Of a stretch of DNA of 64,000 nt, positions 41,001 to 46,945 are shown piece after piece. Location: the NCBI RefSeq assembly GCF_947241705.1, contig NC_079267.1, positions 372,001 through 436,000 of the forward strand. Direction: 5' to 3'. Under the pieces are notes generated by a model. It was not told where the DNA came from and made no database searches. It was given only the letters and a program-made list of their open reading frames with translations. Within the stretch, counting starts at the first letter, position 1. Each line of letters opens with the position of its first letter. The position numbers and the translations under genes are program-made. Origin of the DNA: Saccharomyces mikatae IFO 1815. Its lineage: Eukaryota > Ascomycota > Saccharomycetes > Saccharomycetales > Saccharomycetaceae.

Positions 41001-43737
41001 AAAGCAAATCAGTAATGTCACGTTCTGGAGAATGGACATATATTTCGGTAAATCTTGACCTGATACCCATAGGTAAATCTCTTTTACCAACGTCAGTAGC
41101 AGGGTTCATACAAGCAAATATCCTGAAATCAGGATGAGCTTTTATAGGCTCAGCATCACCCTTTTCTGAAAGAAGAATACTACGGGAGTTAGGCTCGGTA
41201 AGAAGATCTGAAATGCTTTCCAAGGTATCTGCAGTAGCCAGGTTCACCTCATCGAGTAATAGCCATTCCCCGGCTCTAATAGCTTTAACCAGTGAACCCT
41301 CAACAAAATTGAAAACAAATGAGTTCTCGATAGAGCTAGATTGTGCCTCGAATTTCTTAACCGAGTCTTTGAAATCTTTCCATCTATCAAGCAACAGTTT
41401 TTTTTCATAATTGTTAAGTCTTCTTTTCTTCTTATTTGTATTTTCGTCCTTACCATCGGATTCTGTAGTTTTCAGTATGCTTTGGGCCATTTTGTAGGCT
41501 TCGTTCCAAAGCCTAACGACATTCTTCCATTGATTTTTGTTGAAGCATTTATGTAGCATCTTATGAAATTTCTCATTCTTTTTCAAGGAGAATGTGGCAT
41601 TAAAAAGAGTTTCAAAGACTTCCTGTATAGGAACCGCCACAGTCTTAGAATTTACAGGTTTATACCCACCAAGAAGATCGCCAGTTTCTGTCTGTTGTGA
41701 AACATTGATTACTGTTAACGTCTTTGCTAACATCTTAGCAAGTTGTTGAACAACCGTTGTTTTACCGGTACCTGTCTCACCAACAAGTAAAACAGGCTCA
41801 GTCATCTTTATGCAAACAGAAATCTGTTCCATCAATCTTAGGGAGTGATTGGTAAACGCAAATGACGTGCTGTTTACTGATTTCTTTTGTATATTTAGCC
41901 TTTCCTTGGGTAATAGCGCTCTTCCTATTTTTATGTTATCACTAAAGTTCTCCAGAGTGGGTACATGTTGCGTTAAAAATAAAGAAATCCTTGAGGAAGC
42001 AATGTCTAGTGATTCACCAATTGCTTTTATAATAGGCTCCAAGGCTTTGAATTCTCCAAGAGCGCCGGCGAAACAATCAGCAGCCTCAGAGAAAATGCTG
42101 TCGTAAACAGAAGCCTCAATCAGCTGATCTGGTTTTTTGATATCATTGCTTTTGAATAGAGCGTCTAATCTTCCGCATAGTTTGATCAAGTCCCTTACCG
42201 ACACAATTCTCGTATGTGCACCTTTGTTCAACGAAATAAACTTCGTGTTTAAATAGATACTTTTGACGCTTTTGTAGGAATTGATTAGTTTAGGGATAAG
42301 ATTTGTTAGGATTGGAAATTTTTGAGCTAAAATATGTGCCAAATCCTCTTCGCTTGGTTCCTCTAATTCAACAACATTCCAAATTCTCATTCCAATCATA
42401 TTTAAGTTATAACTCCTATTAGAATTTTCCTTTGAATGATTTTCATTGATTCTCACGGTTGATATTAATTGGAAACCATTCGCAGCTTTTACCGTCTCTC
42501 CTCTGGACGGAATGGTTAATTCACGCTTTTCTAAAAGTGATAAAAGAATTGATAAAACATCCGTAGGGGCTTTATCTATATCTTCTATGAGTACCCATCT
42601 TCCTTCTTTAACGGCGGTAGCCAAAACACCAGCTCTCCATTCAAAAGTGCCTGGTTTGTCACCAGAAGTGTAAGTACCAATCAGTAACTTGGCATCAGTT
42701 TGTTCACCTAGATGTATTTTTACAAGAGAGTCGTGACAGCCCATGTATTTACTTAGCTCATTGATTAAAAAGGTCTTACCAGATCCCGCTTTCCCAATAA
42801 GCATAAGTGGCGTTGAGTTTTGAATTGTTCTTCCGAGTTGACGAAGAGAACAGACCGTCTTTTGAGTAGGAACAAAAGTTAAAGGGTAGGATACGTTATC
42901 GTGGATAGTGTGGACTTTAGGGACGATAACACCACAAATTGACGTGACTTTAGTGTTTAAATCCTGGGGCCCAATTATAAAGTAGGGATTGCTTTCATCA
43001 ATAGTAAAACATTCTGGAACACTGGGTAGTTTTGAAAAATTAGCGAATCTTTTAGCTTCATTCAATTCGAGAAAATTGTAATCAACTTCAGAGTCGCCTT
43101 CAAAACAGGTCAGTAGTTTATCGTGTGATTTAATGTAAGTATCTAGCATATCGTTAATGGCTTTTTCTCCCATGTCTAAGTATGAAGATAAAACTTTCAG
43201 TGCTAGAAATGTGATAACATGATTTTTTTGGTCTTTGGCGAATAAATCCACAAGTTGATATAAAACATCGGGTTGAATGAAGCGTGCAAATACTTCTTTA
43301 TTGTGATATAGTAATCTATAGTATGCTAATAAAATAGTAAACAAGTCAGAATCCTTCTGTGAAGAGGGGTTTTGAAGAATAGTAATGAAATGGTCATTCT
43401 CTTTGTCTAAGTAATCCTCGATTAATGACATTCCAAAGGGAAATATTGTAATGATAATTGCTAATTTTTCAATCACAAGAACATATTCATCTTTCTTAGA
43501 GCTTGTTGTCCAACGTGCGATTATTTCCAAAAGAATGTGTTTGTAAAGGAAAACATGACCGGCGACAGAACGGCTATGCAGTATAGTTCTTGCTAATCTG
43601 TCTAAATTTTCCAATGTTGATTCCTTAGTGCTAAAGATAAATGGTTTTTCGATAGCATCAGAAGGAAAAATAGAGTTGAAAAGGACTAACCTTTGGTTAA
43701 CTGCATTTAAATCTAACAAAATTCTATCTTGAGACAT
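29008..43737 (-). CDS. MDN1: Mdn1/Rea1, dynein-like AAA+ ATPase of 60S ribosome assembly
   Basis: 4909 residues from the ATG at 43737 (a TTG three codons upstream is ignored); S. cerevisiae Mdn1 has 4910. It strips Ytm1-Erb1-Nop7 and later Rsa4 from pre-60S particles, in nucleolus and nucleoplasm. Six AAA+ modules show Walker A loops in order: GKAGSGKT (about 315), GETGTGKT, GPTSSGKT, GETGCGKT, GSPGVGKT and GPSNSGKT (about 2050). A long helical linker covers about 2400-4050. An Asp/Glu-rich tail spans about 4065-4595. The C-terminal MIDAS domain carries DDSKSMSES near 4705, which binds the UBL domains of Ytm1 and Rsa4. The frame is unbroken over 14.7 kb. The promoter has PAC and RRPE motifs. 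Confidence 0.98.
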   Translation of the reverse strand: MSQDRILLDLNAVNQRLVLFNSIFPSDAIEKPFIFSTKESTLENLDRLARTILHSRSVAGHVFLYKHILLEIIARWTTSSKKDEYVLVIEKLAIIITIFPFGMSLIEDYLDKENDHFITILQNPSSQKDSDLFTILLAYYRLLYHNKEVFARFIQPDVLYQLVDLFAKDQKNHVITFLALKVLSSYLDMGEKAINDMLDTYIKSHDKLLTCFEGDSEVDYNFLELNEAKRFANFSKLPSVPECFTIDESNPYFIIGPQDLNTKVTSICGVIVPKVHTIHDNVSYPLTFVPTQKTVCSLRQLGRTIQNSTPLMLIGKAGSGKTFLINELSKYMGCHDSLVKIHLGEQTDAKLLIGTYTSGDKPGTFEWRAGVLATAVKEGRWVLIEDIDKAPTDVLSILLSLLEKRELTIPSRGETVKAANGFQLISTVRINENHSKENSNRSYNLNMIGMRIWNVVELEEPSEEDLAHILAQKFPILTNLIPKLINSYKSVKSIYLNTKFISLNKGAHTRIVSVRDLIKLCGRLDALFKSNDIKKPDQLIEASVYDSIFSEAADCFAGALGEFKALEPIIKAIGESLDIASSRISLFLTQHVPTLENFSDNIKIGRALLPKERLNIQKKSVNSTSFAFTNHSLRLMEQISVCIKMTEPVLLVGETGTGKTTVVQQLAKMLAKTLTVINVSQQTETGDLLGGYKPVNSKTVAVPIQEVFETLFNATFSLKKNEKFHKMLHKCFNKNQWKNVVRLWNEAYKMAQSILKTTESDGKDENTNKKKRRLNNYEKKLLLDRWKDFKDSVKKFEAQSSSIENSFVFNFVEGSLVKAIRAGEWLLLDEVNLATADTLESISDLLTEPNSRSILLSEKGDAEPIKAHPDFRIFACMNPATDVGKRDLPMGIRSRFTEIYVHSPERDITDLLSIIDKYIGKYSVSDEWVGNDIAELYLEAKKLAENNIIVDGSNQKPHFSIRTLTRTLLYVTDIIHIYGLRRSLYDGFCMSFLTLLDQKSETVLEPLIGKFTLGRLKNIKSIMSQTPPSPGPDYVQFKHYWMKKGPNEIQEQAHYIITPFVEKNMMNLVRATSGKRFPVLIQGPTSSGKTSMIKYLADITGHKFVRINNHEHTDLQEYLGTYVTDDAGKLSFKEGVLVEALRKGYWIVLDELNLAPTDVLEALNRLLDDNRELFIPETQEVVHPHPDFLLFATQNPPGIYGGRKILSRAFRNRFLELHFDDIPQDELEIILRERCQIAPSYAKKIVEVYRQLSIERSASRLFEQKNSFATLRDLFRWALRDAVGYEQLAASGYMLLAERCRSPQEKVTVKKILEKVMKVNLNMDQYYESLEDASLGAIDSVTWTKGMRRLSVLVSSCLKNKEPVLLVGETGCGKTTICQILAQFMGRELITLNAHQNTETGDILGAQRPVRNRSEIQHKLTECLRSVLNVGDDKEIDLQELLQLYSKLDDKDIPKEARMKIKKLRDNLNVLFEWSDGPLIQAMKTGNFFLLDEISLADDSVLERLNSVLEPERSLLLAEQGSSDSLVTASENFQFFATMNPGGDYGKKELSPALRNRFTEIWVPSMEDFNDVNMIVSSKLSEDLKDLANPIVKFSEWFGKRLGGGNAASGVISLRDILAWVEFINKVFPKNKNKSTVLIQGASMVFIDALGTNNTAYLAENENDLKSLRSECVVQLLKLCDNSVGLQHVETNNIIVTQDDLQVGMFKIPRLSGSQSSSFNLTAPTTASNLVKVVRAMQVHKPILLEGSPGVGKTSLITALANITGNKLTRINLSEQTDLVDLFGADSPGERTGEFLWHDAPFLRAMKKGEWVLLDEMNLASQSVLEGLNACLDHRGEAYIPELDISFSCHPNFLVFAAQNPQYQGGGRKGLPKSFVNRFSVVFIDMLTSDDLLLIAKHLYPNVEPDVITKMIKLMSALEEQVCKKKLWGNSGSPWEFNLRDTLRWLKLLSQYSICDDVDVFDFVNIIVKQRFRTSSDKDKAQLLIEDIFGKFLTKRDYFKLTEEYIQINNEVALRNPHYRYPITQNLFPLECNVAVYESVLKAINNNWPLVLVGPSNSGKTEIIRLLASLLGPRVDVFSMNSDIDSMDILGGYEQVDLTRKISYITEDLTNVVREIVSINMKLSPNVTAIMEGLNLLNYMLNNIVTPENFQGFTGRFNKFFSHLEGHSSLKKISQDIEKMSEILSKEASVKFEWFDGMLVKAVEKGHWLILDNANLCSPSVLDRLNSLLETDGSLLINECSQADGQPRVLKPHPDFRLFLTMDPKYGELSRAMRNRGVEIYIDELQSRSTTFDRFALGFELEEINIDFLSIDDGIKKMKLNESKIPIPLKNFVPSYLSRPCVFSQVHDVLLLSDEDPLEESLAALVPISSLGEVCKWTNNVLNCMEYSEKSIAEKLHVFITFLADMGIIEKINKLYTPANQKLQGALGLQERKLTEETVLVTLNEYIIPTISKLSDNIKSPEPLYLLSTLRLLLNTLNALKLINTKSSCGKIDELTYIESSAAAFNGRYLKNTPRIPIFSILYNIATVVSDSVKKESLFCSSYKFQRYWDLLVIVSSALETATTKDEARLRVYKELIDNWIASANIKSDIEMDPFININSDFTDVLHLSRGHSITLLWDTFRKKYPTTSNSWLAFERLVDLSNKFDKVRLLQFSESYNSIQDLMVIFRLLLEDVLNNNLGEFDLLVSKLENGISELELISDKFLNKRKHYFASEFDNLIRYTFSIDTVELIKDLAPASSLATKKLTKLVINEYCYPPVFDILWEEHNAKFTSFTSSIFSSKFLQDVVRKSNDLKTFSGNQIKQSISDAELLLSSTIKCSPNLLRSQVKRYKDMLLTWIRSIVDIHAGRDCSELSLEKISFILQEKTVPETYATFVEYILPALELTDSLSSLEALGEAWVLFGTGLLLLFVPDSPYDPAIHDYVLYDLFVKSKTFSQDLVENWKNVRKVTSGDKKIYTEELINVISDDGAPQAPRVYRTNISIDCLFDEWMAFLTSTMSSQQIKELMGAYSCNSDQSDCRLEMLQQNSAHFLNRLESGYTKFADLNEILAGYIYSVNFGFDLLKLQKSKDRATFQVSPLWSMDPINISSTESVSSTYYELSKFFKKNTVENSSVEKILLYFLTLFKFHKSDAILLEVFKATLYTLYSRWSLRRLRQEQQENEKSSMFKFNDNSDDYDADFKNLFPDYEDTVLIADEKDTSSPENLDEIYFQLANTYVSIFDKNYDTNFSSELKNGAIMTTIFSEELENAGIEELKSGTLSAVINRLDEEIHFFKTQEDFSSIDFYHDFSIPEFQKASDIIETVLKSVLKLLQQWPEHATLNELYRVSQEFLNYPAQTPLARQLQKIEQIYTFLAEWEKYASSEVSLNNTIKMITDLIVSWRKLELRTWKGLFNSEDEKIRKSIGKWWFYLYESIIISNFHSDEKEVAANTTLLVSSLNLFFSKSTLGEFTARLDLVKAFYEHIQLIGLKGSKIESLLHNTLKFYHQFKPLIDERITNGRKGLEKEIDDIILLASWKDVNVDALKQSSRKSHNNLYKIVRKYRDLLSGDVKSIIETGLMYSKENKLKLPALRQHIYEDSKLESSKDLVKNISSWSTRPAPLRNIDVVTSNMDSYLKKISSQEFPNFADLASEFYAEAERLRKETPGVYTKENKKRLAYLKTQKSKVLGDALKELRRIGLKANFREDIQKVQSSTTTILANIASFNDKYLNSADAFFFRILDLLPKLRNAVSSPSDDIPIAAIERGMALAQSLIFSLITVRHPLSEFTNDYSSVSDMILDLESFTRSKGEIVHSSLKTNIDNIRLFEKWLPSLLDYAAQTLSVISKYSKTSEQQTVLLDAKSTLSSFFLHFSASRVFDSSFIELHSSFETFINELLKKLEKAKEAGNAFVFDIIIEWIKTNKGGPIKNEQKEGPSVEEIEQAFRSIFTSIILSFQKIIGDGFESISESDDKWLSTSFKKIMVNVKLLRSGLVSKNIGAALSLLKNFDFSTTKSVYIKSIISFTLPVITHYYNAMTIVLDKSRTYYTNTSHGTYILSTILYSLAKNGFCSPEPPSEEIDDKNLQDGTGLGDGEGAQNNNKDVEQDEDLTEDAQNENKDQQNKDERDEEDEDDAVEMEGDMAGELEDLSNGEDENENENSDEEEEELDEEIDDLNEDDPNAIDDKMWDEKASENSKEKDTDQNLDGKDQKEDVQAAENDEQQQENKEEGKENSNTPDDGDEEIENDEDAEEENDVGEQEDEVKDEQGDDLEANVPEIETLDLPEDMNLDSEREESDEDADMSDEMPGDLDEQEAENENKEIEQEADNEDNDDEPGSDINAEEEETVSNDEKDAEMDVDMADGEERENEENVPEDQNMSDEEDLKQDDSMEENKEKGGEQNAEGLDGIEEKADVEEIDQEAAVQQDSGSKGAGADAKDTQEQEDVGGSGTTENTYEEDQEDSTKKNEESREEATAALKQLGDSLKEYHRRRQDIKEAPTNGEEDDNLEKNNERPDEFEHVEGANTETDTQALGSATQDQLQTIDEDMAIDDDREEQEVDQNELVENVDEKMDIDEEDMLSDADELEANKDNESKKSGFIGERRGEQDSENKLTKEHLLEDQEDEDELQAFTENTEESTYDESASLSPERSLEESRELWHKSEVSTADLVSRLGEQLRLILEPTLATKLKGDYKTGKRLNMKRIIPYIASQFRKDKIWLRRTKPSKRQYQIMVALDDSKSMSESKCVKLAFDSLCLVSKTLTQLEAGGLSIVKFGENAKEVHSFDQQFSSESGARAFQWFGFQETKTDVKKLVAESIKIFERARAMVHNDQWQLEIVISDGICEDHETIQKLVRRARENKIMLVFVIIDGITSNESILDMSQVNYIPDQFGNPQLKITKYLDTFPFEFYVVVHDISELPEMLSLILRQYFTDMASS

Positions 43738-43935
43738 CCTCGGCAAATTTTAACGGGTTTCAAAAATGTTTTCACTGCGTTAAATAGAGGTACTTCGAAA
43801 CACTAGAAGTAGAATTTGGTGCTAGGATTACTCGGAGATACTCAGAAGTTTGATAGCAATGACTTGAGAGACTAAGGTTTAATGTACAGCGAAAAGTAAT
43901 ACAATGTTTTCCTTTCTCTAAACTATACAGATTCT

Positions 43936-43962
43936 AGCTCATCGCTTCTCTAAAATTTTTCA
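43936..43962. promoter_or_regulatory. PAC and RRPE motifs in the MDN1/REX3 divergent promoter
   Basis: AGCTCATCGC at 43936-43945 is the complement of the PAC core GCGATGAG. AAAATTTTTCA at 43952-43962 is the complement of RRPE TGAAAAATTTT. The two are six bases apart, the classic arrangement of ribosome-biogenesis (Ribi) promoters bound by Tod6/Dot6 and Stb3. They lie about 200 bp upstream of the MDN1 ATG and 140 bp from REX3. The rest of the 363-bp gap shows nothing further. Confidence 0.87.
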
Positions 43963-44100
43963 CTCGAAAAAAAAGAACCTCGTAAAGGGCGACAATAGAG
44001 CGAGTAGAAAAAGAAATGAGATAAAGATTTACTTAAATGTGTACCAGTACCTCAACCATACGGTCAGTTGTGCGTGTATTCAGCAAGCAAAAATCTAGGT

Positions 44101-45315
44101 ATGGGGAGTTTGTTGAGGCCAGTTGATCTGGTAAACCAGCCACTGGGATTTCAAGAAAGGCATAAGATTTTGCAGAAATTATTCAAGCAATTACAAAAGG
44201 CGTACGCACATACGAAAAGAACCAACATCGACCTTGAAAGACTTGCAACTCGCCTGGAAGTGCACGTAGCCAAAAACAGCTTGTCTGGTCAGAGTTACAA
44301 GTTTAACATGAGCATTTTGTTGCGAGATATACTTAAATACAAGGGAGATCTCTCGAAGGTCAAAATCAATGGGCGTCCCCTCAAAGGATCCAAGCCCTGC
44401 CTATACTCAAATAGCAATACAGGGCATATCACTACAAAGTCAAAAGCGATGGAAGCTCTGAAGTCTCTTATTTTGGATGTGAAGGCTTTGGAAAAAAATG
44501 GGTATATTGTTGAGGAGATGCAAAATGAAGTTAATGATGATAATAATGCCCAACTGTATGCACCTTGTTTGCGATGCAATACAAATTTCAAGAAAATAGA
44601 TATCATGGAAAAAACCCTATGCAGATATCATCCGTCAAAGAGAATATATAACAGAGACACCAGGAGCCATCAATATCCATGCTGCGGCGAAACAACCAAC
44701 TCCGTTTCTTTTCTAAGACTGGGGTGCAAAACGTTTCTTCATCATGTGTTTCGAGGAGAATCGTATAATGAGCTGTGTAGAATTTCCAAGTTCTCCAGTA
44801 CGGAACACATTGATGGCGTAGAGAATGTTCTTTCTCTTGACTGTGAAATGGCTTTCACATCCTTGGGCTATGAGATGATACGTTTGACAATTGTAGACTT
44901 TTTCACCGGAAGGACACTATTTGACCATGTCATTCAACCAATAGGGGACATTGTAGATTTAAATTCCGACTATAGCGGCGTCCATGAGATTGATCGAACC
45001 AAATGCCCAACGTACCAGGAGGCACTTGCTATATTCTTATCGGAAAATTTAATAAATAAGAATAGTATCCTTGTAGGCCACGGGCTTGAGAATGATTTAA
45101 ATGTTATGAGAATATTTCATGATAAAGTAATAGATACGGCAATTCTTTACTCAAAATCAAAGTTCAAGGTGTCTTTGAAGAATTTAGCGTTTGAAGTTTT
45201 AAGTAGAAAAATCCAAAATGGCGAGCATGATAGTTCTCAAGATGCAATAGCTACAATGGATGTTGTCAAAGTTAAGATAGGTATTTCTCCAAGACAAACC
45301 ACTTGGAAAGAATAA
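44101..45315 (+). CDS. REX3: Rex3, DEDDh 3'-5' RNA exonuclease
   Basis: 404 residues from the ATG at 44101, the S. cerevisiae length and start (MGSLLRPVDLVNQPLGF). The frame is open eleven codons further to a TTG. It trims RNase MRP RNA and, redundantly with Rex1/Rex2, other small RNAs. A Cys/His cluster (CLRCNTNFKK ... LCRYHPSK ... YPCCG, about 160-205) looks zinc-binding. The exonuclease domain starts near 242 with LSLDCEMAF (DxE), continues with GHGLENDLNVM, and ends with HDSSQDAIATM (His and last Asp). All four acidic residues and the His are present. Confidence 0.96.
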   Translation: MGSLLRPVDLVNQPLGFQERHKILQKLFKQLQKAYAHTKRTNIDLERLATRLEVHVAKNSLSGQSYKFNMSILLRDILKYKGDLSKVKINGRPLKGSKPCLYSNSNTGHITTKSKAMEALKSLILDVKALEKNGYIVEEMQNEVNDDNNAQLYAPCLRCNTNFKKIDIMEKTLCRYHPSKRIYNRDTRSHQYPCCGETTNSVSFLRLGCKTFLHHVFRGESYNELCRISKFSSTEHIDGVENVLSLDCEMAFTSLGYEMIRLTIVDFFTGRTLFDHVIQPIGDIVDLNSDYSGVHEIDRTKCPTYQEALAIFLSENLINKNSILVGHGLENDLNVMRIFHDKVIDTAILYSKSKFKVSLKNLAFEVLSRKIQNGEHDSSQDAIATMDVVKVKIGISPRQTTWKE

Positions 45316-45582
45316 TGTAATCACATTCAATAATTAAGCGGACATATAGTGTTTTTTACGATTCATATGATGAGTTTTTTAAATATTAATGATGTTAATG
45401 ATATTAAATAACATAGGTAATGATTTACGAGTTACTTTTCTCTTTTGTACATTACATAAAGAATGGTAGTAAAACGTTTAAATTTCTAGTATTTGAGTTT
45501 ACCGCATATGTCATTTACACTTGAGAGGTTTTGTTAAATGTGCCAACTGAATGTCTAACTATTTAATAGTTAGTATGGATAT

Positions 45583-45683
45583 TGAGAACTGCAAAAAATT
45601 TGTGATAGTTGTTGGAATTCCATTTTTTGATTAATACTATTATGTATATAGAATAGACCAGAAACTCTCCGCGAAAGTAAAGA
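45583..45683 (-). mobile_element. Partial Ty1/Ty2-type delta LTR (fossil)
   Basis: About 100 bp resembling the 3' end of a delta LTR on minus: TGAGA near 45583, then TTGTTGGAATTCCATTTTT-like sequence, then a segment like TATATAGAATATACTAGAAGTTCTCC. It stops where the next LTR begins at 45684. It is an incomplete, diverged, old copy. The rest of 45316-45582 is A/T-rich REX3 3' flank with nothing I can name. Confidence 0.65.
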
Positions 45684-46432
45684 TGTTGATAATTAGTGGT
45701 TTAGCAAGTTGTAATAATAAAGAATAAGTCGTTCATTTTCAACTTATATAAAACACACGCGATTGTATGTATAAACCCAATGGTTCAGACATTATTCGAA
45801 ACATTGATGATAAGATTTTGGTGATAACTCATCTTCTTAAATACTAAGTTCTGAAAATGAATAGATTTTTATCTTACTAATGCAGGAAATTCTATTATTA
45901 GAATTGCCTACTCCAATCAAATTGGTATCATCATAAATATGTTTGTATTCATTTACCCAACGTTATTAGCTGTTGATAATTAGTAGTTTAGTAAGTTGTA
46001 ATAATTAAGAATAGTCGTTCCTTCTTAATCTATATAAGAGAGGTATATAAAACACACGCTGATTGGGTGTATTAAACCAAAAGGTTCAGACATAAATCAG
46101 AGTGTTGATGATAAGAATTTAGTGTTAACTCATCTTCTTATATACTAAGTTCTGGACAATTAATAGATCTTTATCTTATTAGTGCAGGAAATTCTATAAT
46201 TAGAATTTCCCTACTCCATTTAAATTGGTATCACCATAAGAATGTTAGTATTAATTTACTCAACATCATTAGTATCATGTTAAAGAATGTTCGTCATCAA
46301 CTACAACAATTTATATGAATAAATGTATAGTGGTAATCACTTATTCCAACATTAGCATCATGTTAAAGAATGTTGGTCATCAACTACTCCGATTATACGA
46401 ATAAATGTATGGTAGTAATCGCTTATTCCAAT
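45684..46432. mobile_element. Solo LTR (Ty4/tau-like group, tentative), split by a later LTR
   Basis: Outer LTR in two parts, 45684-45970 and 46352-46432, separated by a second copy of the same family. It begins TGTTGATAAT and ends in a TTATTCCAA-type terminus. Flanks share AAAGA (45679-45683 and 46433-46437), a likely 5-bp target duplication. Without the insert it is about 370 bp, near the size of Ty4 tau; the family name is tentative because I rely on size and ends. Orientation is uncertain. No internal Ty coding region remains. It is older than the copy inside it. Confidence 0.72.
45971..46351. mobile_element. Solo LTR nested inside the previous LTR, with target duplication
   Basis: 381-bp LTR beginning TGTTGATAAT and ending CCAACA, clearly related along its length to the outer copy. 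It is flanked by a perfect 5-bp duplication TTAGC (45966-45970 and 46352-46356), so it inserted into the older LTR and then lost its internal region by LTR recombination. It contains a TATATAAG-type segment near 46031. It looks whole as an LTR. Its right end is 160 bp upstream of the U6 start. Confidence 0.85.
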
Positions 46433-46480
46433 AAAGAGCTTCACCCTCAGATATCATCCTTAGGTGTCATTTGTATAGTG

Positions 46481-46486
46481 TATAAT
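46481..46486 (+). promoter_or_regulatory. TATA box of SNR6
   Basis: TATAAT begins exactly 30 bases before the U6 start. In yeast U6 genes this TATA, together with the downstream B block, positions TFIIIB. Confidence 0.8.
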
Positions 46487-46510
46487 ATTGGTTTTTTTTT
46501 ATAATTACGT

Positions 46511-46622
46511 GTTCGCGAAGTAACCCTTCGTGGACATTTGGTCAATTTGAAACAATACAGAGATGATCAGCAGTTCCCCTGCATAAGGATGAACCGTTTT
46601 ACAAAGAGATTTAATTCGTTTT
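46511..46622 (+). ncRNA. SNR6: U6 spliceosomal snRNA
   Basis: 112 nt matching S. cerevisiae U6 almost throughout: 5' GTTCGCGAAGTAACCC, then the invariant ACAGAGA box (46557-46563) that pairs with the 5' splice site, the AUGAUCAGCAGUUCC catalytic region, and a 3' end GTTTT. It is transcribed by RNA polymerase III using the -30 TATA, an internal A-like block (near 46531) and a downstream B block at 46743. The T-run after 46619 terminates transcription. Small differences from S. cerevisiae are confined to the 3' single-stranded tail. It is a single-copy essential gene in S. cerevisiae. Confidence 0.98.
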
Positions 46623-46742
46623 TTTTTTATTACTTATTGCTGTAATACAGCTTCTCCAATTAGAAGAAGACATTAGATCATCGCTTATCTATAATTTTCT
46701 GCATGATAGAGATCACAGTTTATCAAATAAAGAGTTGTCTGG

Positions 46743-46752
46743 CGTTCGAACC
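46743..46752 (+). promoter_or_regulatory. Downstream B block of SNR6
   Basis: CGTTCGAACC fits the TFIIIC B-box consensus GGTTCGANTCC at nearly every position and begins 232 bases after the U6 start. S. cerevisiae SNR6 has its unusual extragenic B block at about +234. The remaining 46753-46945 shows no gene. Confidence 0.82.
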
Positions 46753-46945
46753 TGAGCGGATTCCTTTCGCCGAGCGCCGACAAATAATGATTAGTTCATT
46801 ATAGTATGCAGAAACGGGTGTTACTATCTATGAAATTTATGAATGCGAATATTGTTATCATTTATGCTACTATAGTACTGACGTATTATAATGTCCCGTA
46901 GACTTATGTATGCAAAACAGGAAGAAGGATTCTCTTTAGATGACT

